From Sabellastarte sp. h YS-2021 (Eukaryota > Annelida > Polychaeta > Sabellida > Sabellidae), in assembly GCA_964017235.1 (NCBI GenBank), contig OZ024936.1, positions 61,059,028 through 61,123,027 of the forward strand: DNA of 64,000 nucleotides. The letters run 5' to 3'. The position numbers were made by a program, and so were the translations under genes. Shown here one piece after another: positions 12,063 through 23,677 of this stretch. Numbering within the stretch: the stretch's first letter is position 1; the number at the start of each line of letters is the position of its first letter. Below the pieces are notes generated by a model. That model was not told where the DNA came from. It saw nothing but the letters and a program-made list of their open reading frames with translations, and did no database searches.

Positions 12063-13772
12063 CTATTGCTCCCCTGCATCTGGGTGGTCTATTGGGGTGG
12101 TGGATATTTCATCAACTAGCTGGAACTGAGGTGTGTGGATGGCCTCAAAGCTGGCATCTTGTGATGTGTTCGGTTTGTTGTTGAAGTACGGGCTGTTCAC
12201 TGATTGTGGATTTGGTGGTGGTGAGAAACCGATTCTAGCTGGTGTGCTGGTAAGTGGTATTGGGCTGCTCTCCCTCCTAGTGTCTGTGACTGGTGGCGCA
12301 ATGACCCGCAGCTGGGAGGAATTTGCGCTGTGTGATACTTGCTGTTGTGCAGTTTGTTGGCTGCTTTGTTGCGTGTGCAGCTGCTCTGAACCTGGGACAG
12401 TTTGTTGTATGGGTTGCGGATGCTGTTGTTGTATGGGCTTCTGCTGCTGCTGTTGTATGGGCTGCTGCTGCTGTGGTTGTATGGGCTGCTCTGAAAACAT
12501 TCTTAGGAACTGCTGTTGCGCCAGTGCATGTGGCTGTGTAAATGTCTGTTGGAAGTGCTGCTGTGAATGTTGTAAATGCTGCTGATGTGGCTGTCCTTGT
12601 GGAACTTGTGTAAATGTCTGCGGCATCTGTTACTGTGAGGCCTGCATCCGGGTGTGAGACAATGGGTACTGGTTTGAGGCCTGGCTGTACGCGGCGGTAC
12701 TCATGCCCATTCCGTGGTGGTACTCCTTGTCACTCCGTTTAAGTCTCATCAATAAGTTAAACATCTATAGTTGAAACTCGTCATAGGAGTCACTGGTTAG
12801 TTGTACCACCTCCACCTTTAGAAAGTCACAGAAGCCCAGTCGTGGGTTATCAGCCTTGTCATCGGTCAATTTCTTGGCCACAATGTCTTGCAACTCGGTT
12901 ATTCCCCTCCGGGATTCCACGAGAGCTGATTAGAGGTCAGAATCTGCTAAGCTTGAAGTCATGCTGATGCCACATGATCTAGGAGTAGGCATATGTGTAT
13001 CGAGGTGCGACATGTCTGATGGGTCATATGTGGATTCTGGATGAGAAGTATCCTGGAACGGTTCCATGTGCACAGTCTCCCTTCTGGAAGCTGACCCCTT
13101 TGGAGCTCTGAATTCACTTTTTCCTTTAAGATGGCACACGATGTGGTCCATCAGGAAGTCAAAATTGTCTCCCAGGACCGACTTCATGTGATTGACCTTT
13201 CTGAAGAGTGTGTGCTGGCTCTGGAACCACTTTTGGCAGGCATCTTTTTCCAAGTTGTTCTCCTCACAAAACTTGTCCCACACAGCCTCCCTCTTGGACC
13301 TATCTTTGCAGTCCTGTAAACGCTTGTTGTAGAGAATGTCATTGTCACGCACAAAGTCCACTAATTTCTGCTCATTGTCAGCATTGAACAGAGCAGTGGC
13401 TTTCTTGACTCTTTTGTCAGCCTTCTCTTCTGATACATATTGCCCCTCCCTTGTCATTGACTTGCCCTTGCCTTTGCCCTTGCCCTTGTGTGTCCCCCAG
13501 CAGCCTGTGTGTCCTGTGTGTCAGCAATGTCCTCATCACTTGAATCCGAATCCTGCTGTGTCTCAGGCACAATGTCACCCTGTTCTTTATCCGACATCTG
13601 CAGAGGATCCTCAACTCCCACCACCGCCTCCTCCACCCAAGCTGCCTGCTGGCTCTGCTGAGTCTCTGGAACAGAAGTCAACTCATGCAACTCTGGACTC
13701 CGTACCTGGACCTGTGTGGACATCCTCTCCATCTCCTGACTACCTCTCCTCTTCATTCTTTTTTTGTGGCAT
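12063..13772 (-). pseudogene. MADF-BESS-like DNA-binding protein of Harbinger, with a Gln-rich tail
   Basis: The accessory Myb/SANT-type protein of Harbinger elements, thought to bind the element ends and recruit the nuclease. The start is the ATG at 13772 (copy 2 reads MPPKKRMKRRGS; this copy has lost a base here). An acidic, Gln/Ser-rich N-terminus is followed by a MADF-like trihelix (LVDFVRDNDILYNKRL to WFQSQHTLFRKV, about 13170-13390). Further on, at about 12760-12890, is FCDFLKVEVVQL...MFNLLM, which resembles a BESS motif, MADF's usual partner. The last 190 residues (12063-12626) are very Gln-rich (QPIQQQQQKPIQQQ). Frameshifts lie near 13490 and at the start, and stops separate the BESS-like and Gln-rich parts. 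Copy 2 has lost the BESS-like and Gln-rich parts altogether. Confidence 0.75.
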
Positions 13773-14514
13773 TTTACAGAAATATTAACCAAACTCCCTG
13801 TTTTAAAAAAAAATAAAATCTGAAATATTTTTGGAAGTTATATGCCAGCAAAATCTATCCTCAAACAATTAACGTGTAAATTGTTAATAAAAGTGCCAAA
13901 AATTGATGTTTTCACATCGAATTGCAGAATGTGTCTATTGGCCAAAGCCAACGCAAGTGGCCCTTATATAGGCTTTCGTGCATGACAAAGCATCATTCTG
14001 TAAGTTCCCGAGTGTTGTGTGAAACTGAAAATGTATCCGTAAACCCCATCCTTATTGTCCTTGATGTGTCCTTATCATCCGTAAACCCTGTCCCTATTGT
14101 CCTTATACACCTCCGTGAATATCCATGTATATCCGCAGACAAATTTCATATCCTTGACCTTCTTCAAGGGCCATCCCTATTGATCCCACACTCCAGGGAT
14201 ATCCGTATAAAGTTTCCGAATATTAATTGACACGGTTGAGTCATGGATGTTGCGGATGCCACAAAGAAACATACGGGTGCTGTAAGGACGTTACGGACAA
14301 CTTACGGATTACATACGGATCCGATATGGATATTAATTACACCTTGGATCAGCAAGTTTGATTTTTCCGTGGCATCCCCACAGACACTTCACATCCGTGG
14401 TGGATGCCACAAGGATATTACGAATGGCACGAATGTGTTCATGGATGAAAAATATCATCCGTAAACCACTCACAATTTTCAATATTTCGTAACCTGCCGC
14501 TAACTGGGGTCTAA

Positions 14515-15101
14515 GGAAGCGCTATCTATCACAGGTTTTGTCTACTGTCAAACAGTTATGTTGGGAAGTCTAGAATATATATAAAATCACATGTACATGA
14601 CTTCCTTTCTAACACACTGTAAAACGTGCAGTTCTACACTCATATGATTATATTGTGTGATGAAATAGTACAGATAATCAAGCCAACTTTTTTTTGTTTC
14701 ATAAAGAAAATCCTGATAAGTTTCAGGAATTTTGGAGGCTTGTCATATTATTATTATCTGAAGGGTGATAATTTATGTATGAGTTCACAAAACAGTAATT
14801 ATGTTTTTCATGGAATATATTTAAAGTTAATATGTGTGTAATTAAAACAGTCCAATACTCCAGAGATGAACATTTCATCAGTGAATTGACTTGCAATTAA
14901 CAAGGGATCGCGCCCCCCAGAGTGTAGGGTTTTGAAGGTAGGCCAGTGATGTACCAGCTGTAACTTGGCAGTGTAAGGAGATGGTTGTCTACTCTAAGTA
15001 TATGTATAATATTTCTATAATTAATTGTCTGTGCCTGACAAAAAATAAATAAACAGGAGCCACCCACACTGCGGATTCTAGCATTTTTCTAGTTTTACTA
15101 G
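14515..15101. other. Flank between Harbinger 1 and the first LINE
   Basis: No coding feature is seen. Just before 15102 the sequence is T-rich and ends in CTAGTTTTACTAG, which could be a splice acceptor or only the 5' truncation junction of the LINE. I found no matching target duplication after the LINE poly-A. Confidence 0.45.
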
Positions 15102-15620
15102 ATGCGAAGCCTACGTGAGCAACACAAAAATGACATTAGTTATAAGGTGCAACTATCAAAAGACAAACTCTTTGAGAATAATTCTCCAGTAGCGAGTACT
15201 TTTAAAGTTAACCCACTGCCAGATGAGATGTCAACACCAGTTAGTTACGACACTCTGCTGCATACTGATGTTCTAGAACACGCAAAAAGTTACTTTCAAG
15301 GTCACCTTATGCAAGTGAAATCGATCCAGGAAGCTAAAGCTGCATACTCTGCCTTACTGCAAAACCACAGTGTATCAAAGGCACATCATATCATGTATGC
15401 TTACTCTGTTGCTGGGGATTCTCCAAATCGGTTTATCCAAGGAAATGATGACGATGGTGAATATGGAGGCAGCGAGATTCTAAGGGATACTCTTAACAAA
15501 CACTCCTTGACAGGCTGCTTTATTGCTGTATCCAGACTCCACAATGGGCCAAACATCGGTAGAAAAAGGTTTCAACTTATTGAATCTTGTGCACAATTGG
15601 CAATTGATAAACTTTCGTAG
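15102..15620 (+). CDS. LINE ORF1 C-terminal domain fused to an IMPACT/UPF0029 domain
   Basis: A 172-residue open frame. Residues about 1-30 (REQHKNDISYKVQLSKDKLF) match the last block of L1-type ORF1 proteins (a basic stretch ending in DKL) and align with RQDRLLIGQEIF of copy 2. From about residue 65 it reads as an IMPACT/YigZ domain: FQGHLMQVKSIQEAKAAY, HHIMYAYSV, NDDDGEYGGSEIL and AVSRLHNGPNIGRKRFQLI, the block usually written SRWYGG..LGPDRFKHI. IMPACT proteins are known as small regulators of GCN2, and YigZ-like folds may bind nucleic acid. A role in LINE RNA binding or in blunting the stress response would be inference. The ATG at 15102 follows an in-frame stop directly, so it may not be the native start. 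Confidence 0.75.
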   Translation: MRSLREQHKNDISYKVQLSKDKLFENNSPVASTFKVNPLPDEMSTPVSYDTLLHTDVLEHAKSYFQGHLMQVKSIQEAKAAYSALLQNHSVSKAHHIMYAYSVAGDSPNRFIQGNDDDGEYGGSEILRDTLNKHSLTGCFIAVSRLHNGPNIGRKRFQLIESCAQLAIDKLS

Positions 15621-18600
15621 ACACTGATAAATTAAACTAACGCTGCCATTCTAAAGATCAAAAACTGTGGTTAAGGTGGAATAAAATATAAATTACCATT
15701 AATGGATCACATTATTGCTGCAATAAAAGTTAAAATTTGCAATAAGTTGTGAACATAAATGTTGTTATGAAAGTTAAAAGTAAACAATAATAAGTAAACT
15801 TAAACAGAACTTTAATTAATGATGTAGAGAACATATCGTTTCAATAAATAAAAGCCAAAACAAATGTCAAACTTAAAGTTATTGAAAATATTATTTTAAT
15901 TTATTTATTTTGACATAAGCTAAATCCTAACTGAGTATCACTAAAAGGGCGATGGGCCCTTGTAATGTCATGTAATGACTGCAGGTTGAAAATATACGTA
16001 TTTTAGAAATATAATGCCGTGATATAAGTTAGAAAAATGTTAATGATTTGTACACATTAAGGCTGCAATAGAATTTAAAAGTGTGAAATAACTATTCATT
16101 ATTCATCAGTAATAATATGCAAATATGAAAGAAGCAATTAAGGCTAAAATTTTGCAATAACGCTTAAACAAAAATGCTGCAATTAAAGTAAAATACATTC
16201 AATACGGAAAGATAAATGCTGTTAGTGTTTGAAATAAGTACTCTTTACTCATTAGTATTGTTGAAAAGGCAATAGCCACATGTGTTTAGTGGCTGTGAAG
16301 ATTTAATCTGGAGTAGTGTTGTACATATTTTCTACAAGTTCCACAAGGACATGTGGCAATAAGTACTCGTGACTCATTAGTATTCTTAAAAAGGTAATTG
16401 CCACATTTGCTTTAGTGACTGTAAAGTTTTACTTTTGACTTCCTTAAGTTTGTAATCTTGACATGTGGTATGTAGCCATTGTTCCATGACATAATCCAAA
16501 CTTTAACCCTCATTGTATGGTAAAAATATACAATAATATGTAATGTAATGCTACAATAAGGGTTAAAAGCATGTGATAATAAGTGAATTTAATTAAAGGT
16601 GTAGTAGAACAAAAGCATAATTGGTACATTGTTCTAGTTAATGGTGTTGATAGAAAGGTAATAGACACAAATGTGTAGAGACTAAATTTTTTTAACTGTT
16701 TTTGACATGTGGCAAGTTACCTTGTTTTATATGATTTAACTAAAACTTTACCTAACAATATGTGGTAAAAATTTGGCAAGTAAAAAAAAAACAAAAAAAA
16801 CCTTGTTATATATGATGACTAATTTTTTTTTAACTGTTTTTGACATGTGGCAAGTTACCTTGTTTTTATATGATTTAACTAAAACTTTACCTAACAGTAT
16901 GTGGTAAAAATTTGGCAAGTAAAAAAAACAAAACCTTGTTATATATGATTTTATATGATTGAACGAAAACTTTAACTAATAGTATGTGATAAAAATATGC
17001 AATAAAACGTAAACTGTAATACTGTAATACAGGTTAAAAGTATGTAACATCTAACCAACATCTAAATCATGCAGCTAAAATGTGTAGTGAATGTCAGATA
17101 TTGGATATAGTAAGAATATAAAACAGTTAAGATATTGGTAAAATATATTATAATATGTAACCGTAAAAGCAATCTTAAAGGCTTTATACACAAAGTACGC
17201 AATAATTAGTAAATGTAATAAGTGCTATAATAATTTTTGTTATTGGTGCTGATTTAAAAGTTACTGTTACTGTGTAGTAACTAAAGCTTAAATTCTGTGT
17301 ACAGTTATTGAGATTTTTGTCAGGAAATCTTTTCATACATGTTATTCATCTAGTTTTTGATAATCTATCACATAGTAAAATTTCAAAGCTGTTGCACATT
17401 GGATAGCTGAATAATAGAGACTTTGACATTCTTACTACTGAGTAAATCCATTGTAGCTCCAAAACTATTGCAGTTACAGTATTTTCCTATAATACATTGT
17501 TCAGCTACTGTGTCCTTAGCTATAAGATGGCACATACTTTGGAGTTCCATTGCATGCCATAAGTGAGTAATAGCTATTTTCCTAATTGTAGCAAAATAAT
17601 GACAAAAGTAAATGTCAAATACCTTCAAAATTATTAAAGTTAGGGAAATCTTTTCATATGTCATTCATCTTGTATTTTGATAAGCTATCACATAGTAAAA
17701 TTTCAGACCTGTTGCACATTGGATAGCTGAATAATAGAGACTTTGACATTCTTACTACTGAGTAAATCCATTGTAACTCCAAAACTATTGCAGTTACAGT
17801 ATTTTCCTATAATACATTGTTCAGCTACTGTGTCCCTAGCTATAAGATGGCACATACTTTGGAGTTCCATTGCATGCCATAAGTGAGTAATAGCTATTTT
17901 CCTAATTGTAGCAAAATAATGACAAAAGTAAATGTCAAATACCTTCAAAATTATTAAAGTTAGGGAAATCTTTTCATATGTCATTCATCTTGTATTTTGA
18001 TAAGCCATCACATAGTAAAATTTCAGACCTGTTGCACATTGGATAGCTGAGCAATAGCTACTTTGAAATTCGAACTGTTGAGTAAATCTCTTTTGTAATT
18101 CCAAAACTACTGCAGTTACAGTATTTCTAAAATATGTTCTCCAGCTACTTTGTCATTAACTATAAGATGGCATATAGCTTGTGGTGTCATTGTATGCCAT
18201 AATAGCTATTTTCTTATTTGTAGCAAAATAATAACAGAATTAAATGTCAAATATCTTCAAAAGTATTAATTTATAAAAGTTAGGAAAATTATTTCATATA
18301 TGTCGCTTATCTCGTTTTTGATAAGCTATCACATAGTAAAGTTGCCCTTAACTATAAGATGGCATATAGCTTGGGGTTCCATTGCATGCCATAAGTGAGT
18401 AATAACTATTTCCTTATTTGAAGCAAAATAATGAGAGAAGTAAATGTCAAATATCTTCCAAAGTATTAAAGTTAGGGAAATCTTTTCATACATGTCATTC
18501 ATCTCGTTTTTGATAAGCTATCACATAGTAAAGTTTCAGACCTGTTGCACATTGGATAGCTGAGCAATAGCCACTTTGACATTCAGACTGTTGAGTAAAT

Positions 18601-19859
18601 CTATTTTGTAACTCCAAAATGTCTGCAGTTAAGACATTCTCCTAAATTATGTTCTCCAGCTACTTTGTCCTTAACTATAAGAGGACATCTAGCTTGGGGT
18701 TCCAGTAAATGTAAAATATCCTCAAAAGACCATATAAAGTAAGAAATAATAAGTAGATTAGCACTATAATAAAGGTAAAGTGAACTTAAGATACAAGGTA
18801 AAGTTATATTCTGTGTACCTTTTTGACACTTTTGACGTGTGGCAAATAGCCTTTTTGCTATGGTAAAATTGATAACTTTAGCTATTAGTATGTGGTAAGA
18901 ATATGCAATAAAATATAAATGTAGTGGCTATATAATAAAGAAGAATTTTAAGAATACGCAATAAAATATAAACGTAATTGCTATAATAAGGATTAAACAT
19001 TTGTAATAATTCAATTGGTGCAGTTATAAAAGCAAAATGAACTTCAAATATCAGATATAGTGAACATATGCACAGTACCTATGTGGTGAAAACATATAAT
19101 ATGTAACCATAAATGCTGTAATAAAGACCATGTGAAGTGTGTGGTAAGAATATGGAACAAAATGTAAACTTAATTGCTGTAATAAAGGTTAAAATTATGA
19201 AACATTTTAACTGGTGCAGTTACAAAGGTGAAGTGAACATTAAATATCAGATATAGCAAACATATGCACAGTAAGTATGTGTAAAGTTTGAAATAATTAG
19301 TAATATTAATTAGCACTATAAATGTGAAGTGAACTCAAGTTATATGTTGAATATTGGTTAAAATTAACAATGTATTAGGCCATGGCCTCTTGGTGTATTA
19401 CAATACCATAACAAAGACGAAAAGATTTTCAGAGGATAAGTAAAGACAAATGCTGTAATAAAGTTAGGTTGTAAGGATGATGGAGTCCAAACTACACTGC
19501 TTTTGATGAAAAAATTCCTTACTATGATAAAGTTGATAATATTTAAAGGCTATTACAACTTCATCTTTGAAACTAAAAGTTACTGTTGTTACAAGCAACA
19601 AATACAATGTACATAATGTATAATATGTTATCCACTTTTTTAAAGTGTGTGATCTTTTTGTTACAAGCAGCAAATATAATGCACATGTTGTTTAATTTGT
19701 TGCCCAATTTTTTAAAGTGTGCGAACTCAATTTTGAATAATCAATGTTTTGTGTCTTGCTGTGTTCTTAAAGGGATGCATATTGTCTTAATAGATTCACC
19801 TGCTTTGCCATATTTATTTGAAACAAAAAATGTCTGCAAGAACTTTAGAATGGTAAAAG
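15621..19859. repeat. Repetitive spacer between LINE ORF1 and ORF2
   Basis: 4.2 kb, AT-rich and non-coding. A degenerate motif near GCTGTAATAAAGGTTAAAA recurs dozens of times (for example near 15718, 16550, 18960, 19120 and 19180), mixed with TATGTGGTAAAAATAT-like blocks. A pair of longer near-copies at about 16690-16800 and 16830-16940 share GTTTTTGACATGTGGCAAGT. A 320-base satellite (separate entry) sits inside. The short minus-strand frames at 17383-17664 and 17703-17984 are repeats of one another and not genes. Confidence 0.7.
17345..18740. repeat. About 320-bp tandem satellite, 4-5 units
   Basis: Each unit starts near TTTGATAAGCTATCACATAG. Units begin at about 17345, 17664, 17984, 18304 and 18496. 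Units 1 and 2 are nearly identical over 320 bases, unit 3 is diverged, unit 4 has lost its middle, and unit 5 fades out near 18740. The graded similarity suggests recent duplication at the left end of an older array. Confidence 0.85.
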
Positions 19860-22800
19860 ATGCCTGACACATCAAGTATTAAAGTGTTATCTGCAAATTG
19901 CCAGGGTCTTCGCAATATGGAAAAAAGGACAGATGTCCTTTCTTATTTTAAGGAAACTGGTGCTTCAATCATTTGTCTGCAAGACACACATCTGTTACCG
20001 AAAGATGTAGGTTCTGTTAAAAAATTATGGCCTGATTGTTATTTAAATGGTTCAAAAACCAATTCACGTGGGGTAGCTGTACTGCTAAATAATAACTTTG
20101 ATTACCAAGTCTCTAAATGCAATGCAGACCGTAATGGCAACTACATACAGCTTCTATTAACTTGTAGCTCTCTAAAAATTAATCTTATTACAATCTATGC
20201 ACCAAATCATGATGACCCAAACTTTTTTGAAGAAATAAAAGACTTAGCAAATAATGATGAAACAGATTATGTCATAATCTGTGGAGATTTCAATTTGGTA
20301 ATAGACCCACAAAAAGACTCTCACAACTATGTAAAATTAAATAATCCAAAATCAAGATCAATTGTCCTAGACACTGTAAATGACCTTGATTTGATAGACA
20401 TTTACAGAACTCTTAATCCACAAACTAAACGTTATACATGGAGAAGAAAAAATCCACTGAAACAGGCAAGATTGGATTTATTTTTGATATCAAACTCAAT
20501 GTGTGACTTAATTTCAAAATGTGAGATCCAGTCAAGCTACAGATCAGATCATTCTGTCCTTGAACTTAATATATCACTTCATAACTTTAAGGTGGGTAAA
20601 GGAATTTGGAAATTCAACAATAGTCTACTTAAAAATAAGGATTATTTAGATACCATTAACAAGTGCATTGAGGAAGAAAAAATGAAATATGCTGTTCCAA
20701 TTTATAATCTTTATTACTTAATGAACAACCAGGGTACTATTGAATCGACAATTGAAAAAAATATGTTTTTAGAAATGCTCTTTATGCGTATAAGAGGCGA
20801 AAGAATAAAATTTGCTACAACTCTCAAAAAAGAAAATAAAATTAGAGAAAAAACTCTGTTGGAAGATATCGATCACTTAGAAAGAATTCAGGATGAGACT
20901 GGAACAAACTCAAAATTAATGGAAGATAAAAAGCTAGAACTGCAAAAATTACGTGAAAACAGAATAAAAGGTCAAATGGTAAGATCACATTTACAATGGC
21001 TAGATCAGGGGGAAAAGCCTACAAATTTTTTTTGCAAATTGGAAACCAAAAATTTTGTTGATAAGACCATTAAAAAAGTACAAACAGCAGACGGTTCTGT
21101 TATAACCGAACAACACCAGATATTAAAAGAAGTGCAAAAATTCTATAGTAATCTTTTTAAAAGTAAGGATAATTCACTCGGTACATCAGATATTTCTGAA
21201 ATGCCTGAATTACAGAACATTAAGAAGATCTCCCAACCAAACCTGGGCAGAGAAATGTCAACTAATGAACTAGGAAATGTATTAAAAAAGATGAAAAACA
21301 ATAAATCACCAGGTATTGATGGGCTTTCAGCTGACGTTCTGAAAGTATTTTGGGGAAAACTGAAAAACCACATTACAGATGCAATAAATGTCTCTTACAA
21401 CAAAGGTATATTACCAGTATCATGGCGACAAAGTATTATAACTTGCTTGCCAAAAGGTGACAAGACCAGACAATTTTTGAAGAACTGGAGGCCAATATCT
21501 CTCCTATGTGCAGTGTATAAGTTAGCATCTGGTGTCTTAGCTGAAAGAATGAAGCCCTATCTTAATAATTTAATCTCAAAAACACAAACTGGCTACATCA
21601 AAGGACGATATATAGGGGAAAGTATTCGCACAGTCTATGACTTAATGAATTTTACAGAAAAGTATAACATTCCAGGGATGATCATGTTAATAGATTTTGA
21701 AAAAGCGTTTGACTCTGTGTCATGGAAATTTTTATACTCAACTTTAGCTCTGTTTGGTTTTGATAAAGCTTTTATTGACTGGATAAAATTATTTAATAAT
21801 AATGCTACTACGTTTGTTTTACAATGCGGCGTTCTTTCAGATCCTATTCATATTGGGCGTGGATGTAGGCAAGGAGATCCAATCTCACCTTATCTTTTCT
21901 TACTTGTGGCAGAAATCTTAAATATAATGATTGAGAACAATATCAGCATAAAAGGAATTTGTGTTGGTACTCAAGCTTTAAAAATGACACAATTTGCAGA
22001 TGACACTACATTACTACTTGATGGAAGTCAAAGTTCCTTGCAGACAGCTTTAAATATTATGGAGCTTTTTGGTTCACTATCAGGTCTCAAAATGAACACC
22101 GAAAAAACTAAAATAATATGGATAGGTAGCAAGAAGCACAGCAAAACTACATTGGGGAGATACAGAATTCAAGTAGCAAGAAGCACAGCAAAACTACATT
22201 GGGGAGATACAGAATTCTCATTTTTGGGTATTGATTTTTCAGTGCATCTAGAAAATATACCTGAGCTAAATTTCAGAAGAGCAATGAACAAAGCAAAAAA
22301 AGTACTTAATTGTTGGAAGAATAGGTTTCTAACTCCTATTGGGAGAATAACAGTGATAAAAACCATGATCCTGTCTAAATTTAATCATTTATTCATGTCT
22401 ATTGTGACACCTAAAAAAATCCTAGATGATTTAAACAGAATGTTATTTTCTTATCTATGGGGAGGAAAAACACACAAAATTAAAAGGATAAATGTCTGTG
22501 CTGATTATTTAAAAGGTGGACTACGTATGGTAGATATTTATAAATTTGAAAAATCTTTAAAACTTGGGTGGATGAAACATATTTTGTCAAAGCCAGAGTC
22601 GCCATGGAACTTATTACTACAAGAAAGCTGTAAAAGCATATTCAAAATGTTTTATGTTGGGCCAGAGTGGTTTCAACAACAACTTCCAAATCTTAATCTC
22701 TTCTGGTGTAATGTATTTGAAAACTGGATAACATTCTGTAGAAATCAAAAAGTCGAAACAGGTAAAGACCTCTTAAGTAGTAGCATTTGGTACAATAGAC

Positions 22801-23677
22801 ACATATCTCCAGAAAGTCTGTTTTATGGAACCTGGTTTAAAAAAGGTATATTGATTGTGTCAGACCTACTTAACTCAGATGGAACCATTTTTGGCCCAGA
22901 TGAACTAAAAATAAAGCATAAGCTCAATTTGAATATATTACATTACTACAGAATAAAACATCTGATAACTAAATTCATAGAGAGGAAAAATGTTTTTTCT
23001 AAAGTTAAATTGGAAAGACCACATGTTCCATTTCATATAAATGTTCTGCTAAATCCTGAAAAGGGAAGTAAACAGTTCTACACAATACTTTGTTGTGATG
23101 ATTTTGAACAACCGAACAATGAAAAAAATGGCCACTTGAATTAAATGCACAACTACATAGTGAATTTTGGAGAACCTCTTACAAGATATGTTTTAAAGCA
23201 GTTTTGGATAACTCATATATATGGTTTCAGTACAGAACATTGCATAGAATACTTGGTACACAGGACCATTTACATAAATTGAATCTCAGTGAATCATTTA
23301 CCTGTGGAATATGTGGTCAGCAACGTGAAAACATTACCCATTTATTTGCCAGATGTCAAATTGTGCTTGATCTTTGGAAAAACATAACAAAATGGTTTGA
23401 ATTGAAACTTTCCATTAAAATAAAGCTTAATGAGTTGGACTTCATATTTGGGTATCAGAAGCATGATGAAAATTTTTGGTTGTTAAACTTTATACTTTTG
23501 ATTACTCGAAGCTATATATTTCATTGCTCAAAATACAAACATGATGTTAATATATACCATCTGCAAAATCTTATAAAAGAAAAGTACTTAGAACAACATA
23601 CTCTCTCCAAATTAAACAACACACAACACATATTTAGCAAAAAATGGTTGACCTGGAAAATATTATTTGAGGAATAG
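19860..23677 (+). pseudogene. LINE ORF2: endonuclease and reverse transcriptase, one frameshift
   Basis: The protein nicks target DNA and copies LINE RNA into it. Start MPDTSSIKVLSANCQGLRN. Residues 1-235 form an APE-type endonuclease (CLQDTHLL, IYAPNHDD, IICGDFNLV, YRSDHSVLEL). From about 410 the reverse transcriptase follows: NNKSPGIDGLSADV, LKNWRPISLL, MLIDFEKAFDSVSW, GCRQGDPISPYLF and the catalytic FADDTTLLLDG. The style is L1/Tx1. The open frame ends at 23144; one base shift in an A-run near 23125 moves reading to the frame 23204-23677, which holds the C-terminal knuckle CGICGQQRENITHLFARC. Full length would be about 1270 residues. A 47-bp tandem duplication lies at 22126-22219. Confidence 0.92.
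22126..22219 (+). repeat. 47-bp tandem duplication inside ORF2
   Basis: GTAGCAAGAAGCACAGCAAA and the bases after it occur at 22126-22172 and again at 22173-22219, almost unchanged. 47 is not a multiple of three, so the two copies are read in different frames (SKKHSKTTLGRYRIQ, then ARSTAKLHWGDTEF). The overall frame nonetheless stays open, implying a compensating indel. Confidence 0.9.

Larger units (their letters stand above)
9314..14511 (+). mobile_element. Harbinger DNA transposon, copy 1
   Basis: The left terminus is GGGGCCAGTTACAC (9314 on). The right terminus, inverted, is GACCCCAGTTA (to 14511). Both are flanked by TAA (9311-9313 and 14512-14514), the 3-bp TWA duplication typical of PIF/Harbinger. 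Its 5.2 kb holds two convergent genes: a DDE transposase (plus) and a MADF-BESS-like protein (minus). Both ends are dense in ATCCGT/ACGGAT motifs. Coding DNA is about nine-tenths identical by eye to copy 2 at 24.1-28.3 kb, so insertion is fairly recent. Both genes carry disruptions, so it is no longer autonomous. Confidence 0.92.

Noticed and set aside
12133-12585. Cys-rich 150-codon plus-strand frame
   Set aside because: It is the antisense of the Gln-rich tail of the Harbinger accessory gene: CAG-type codons read backwards as Cys/Leu.
17383-17984. Two near-identical 93-codon minus-strand frames
   Set aside because: They are two units of a 320-bp satellite, so the repeated frame reflects the repeat and not a gene pair.
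17345-18740. CRISPR-like array
   Set aside because: Repeat units are about 320 bases and contiguous with no spacers, in eukaryotic DNA.
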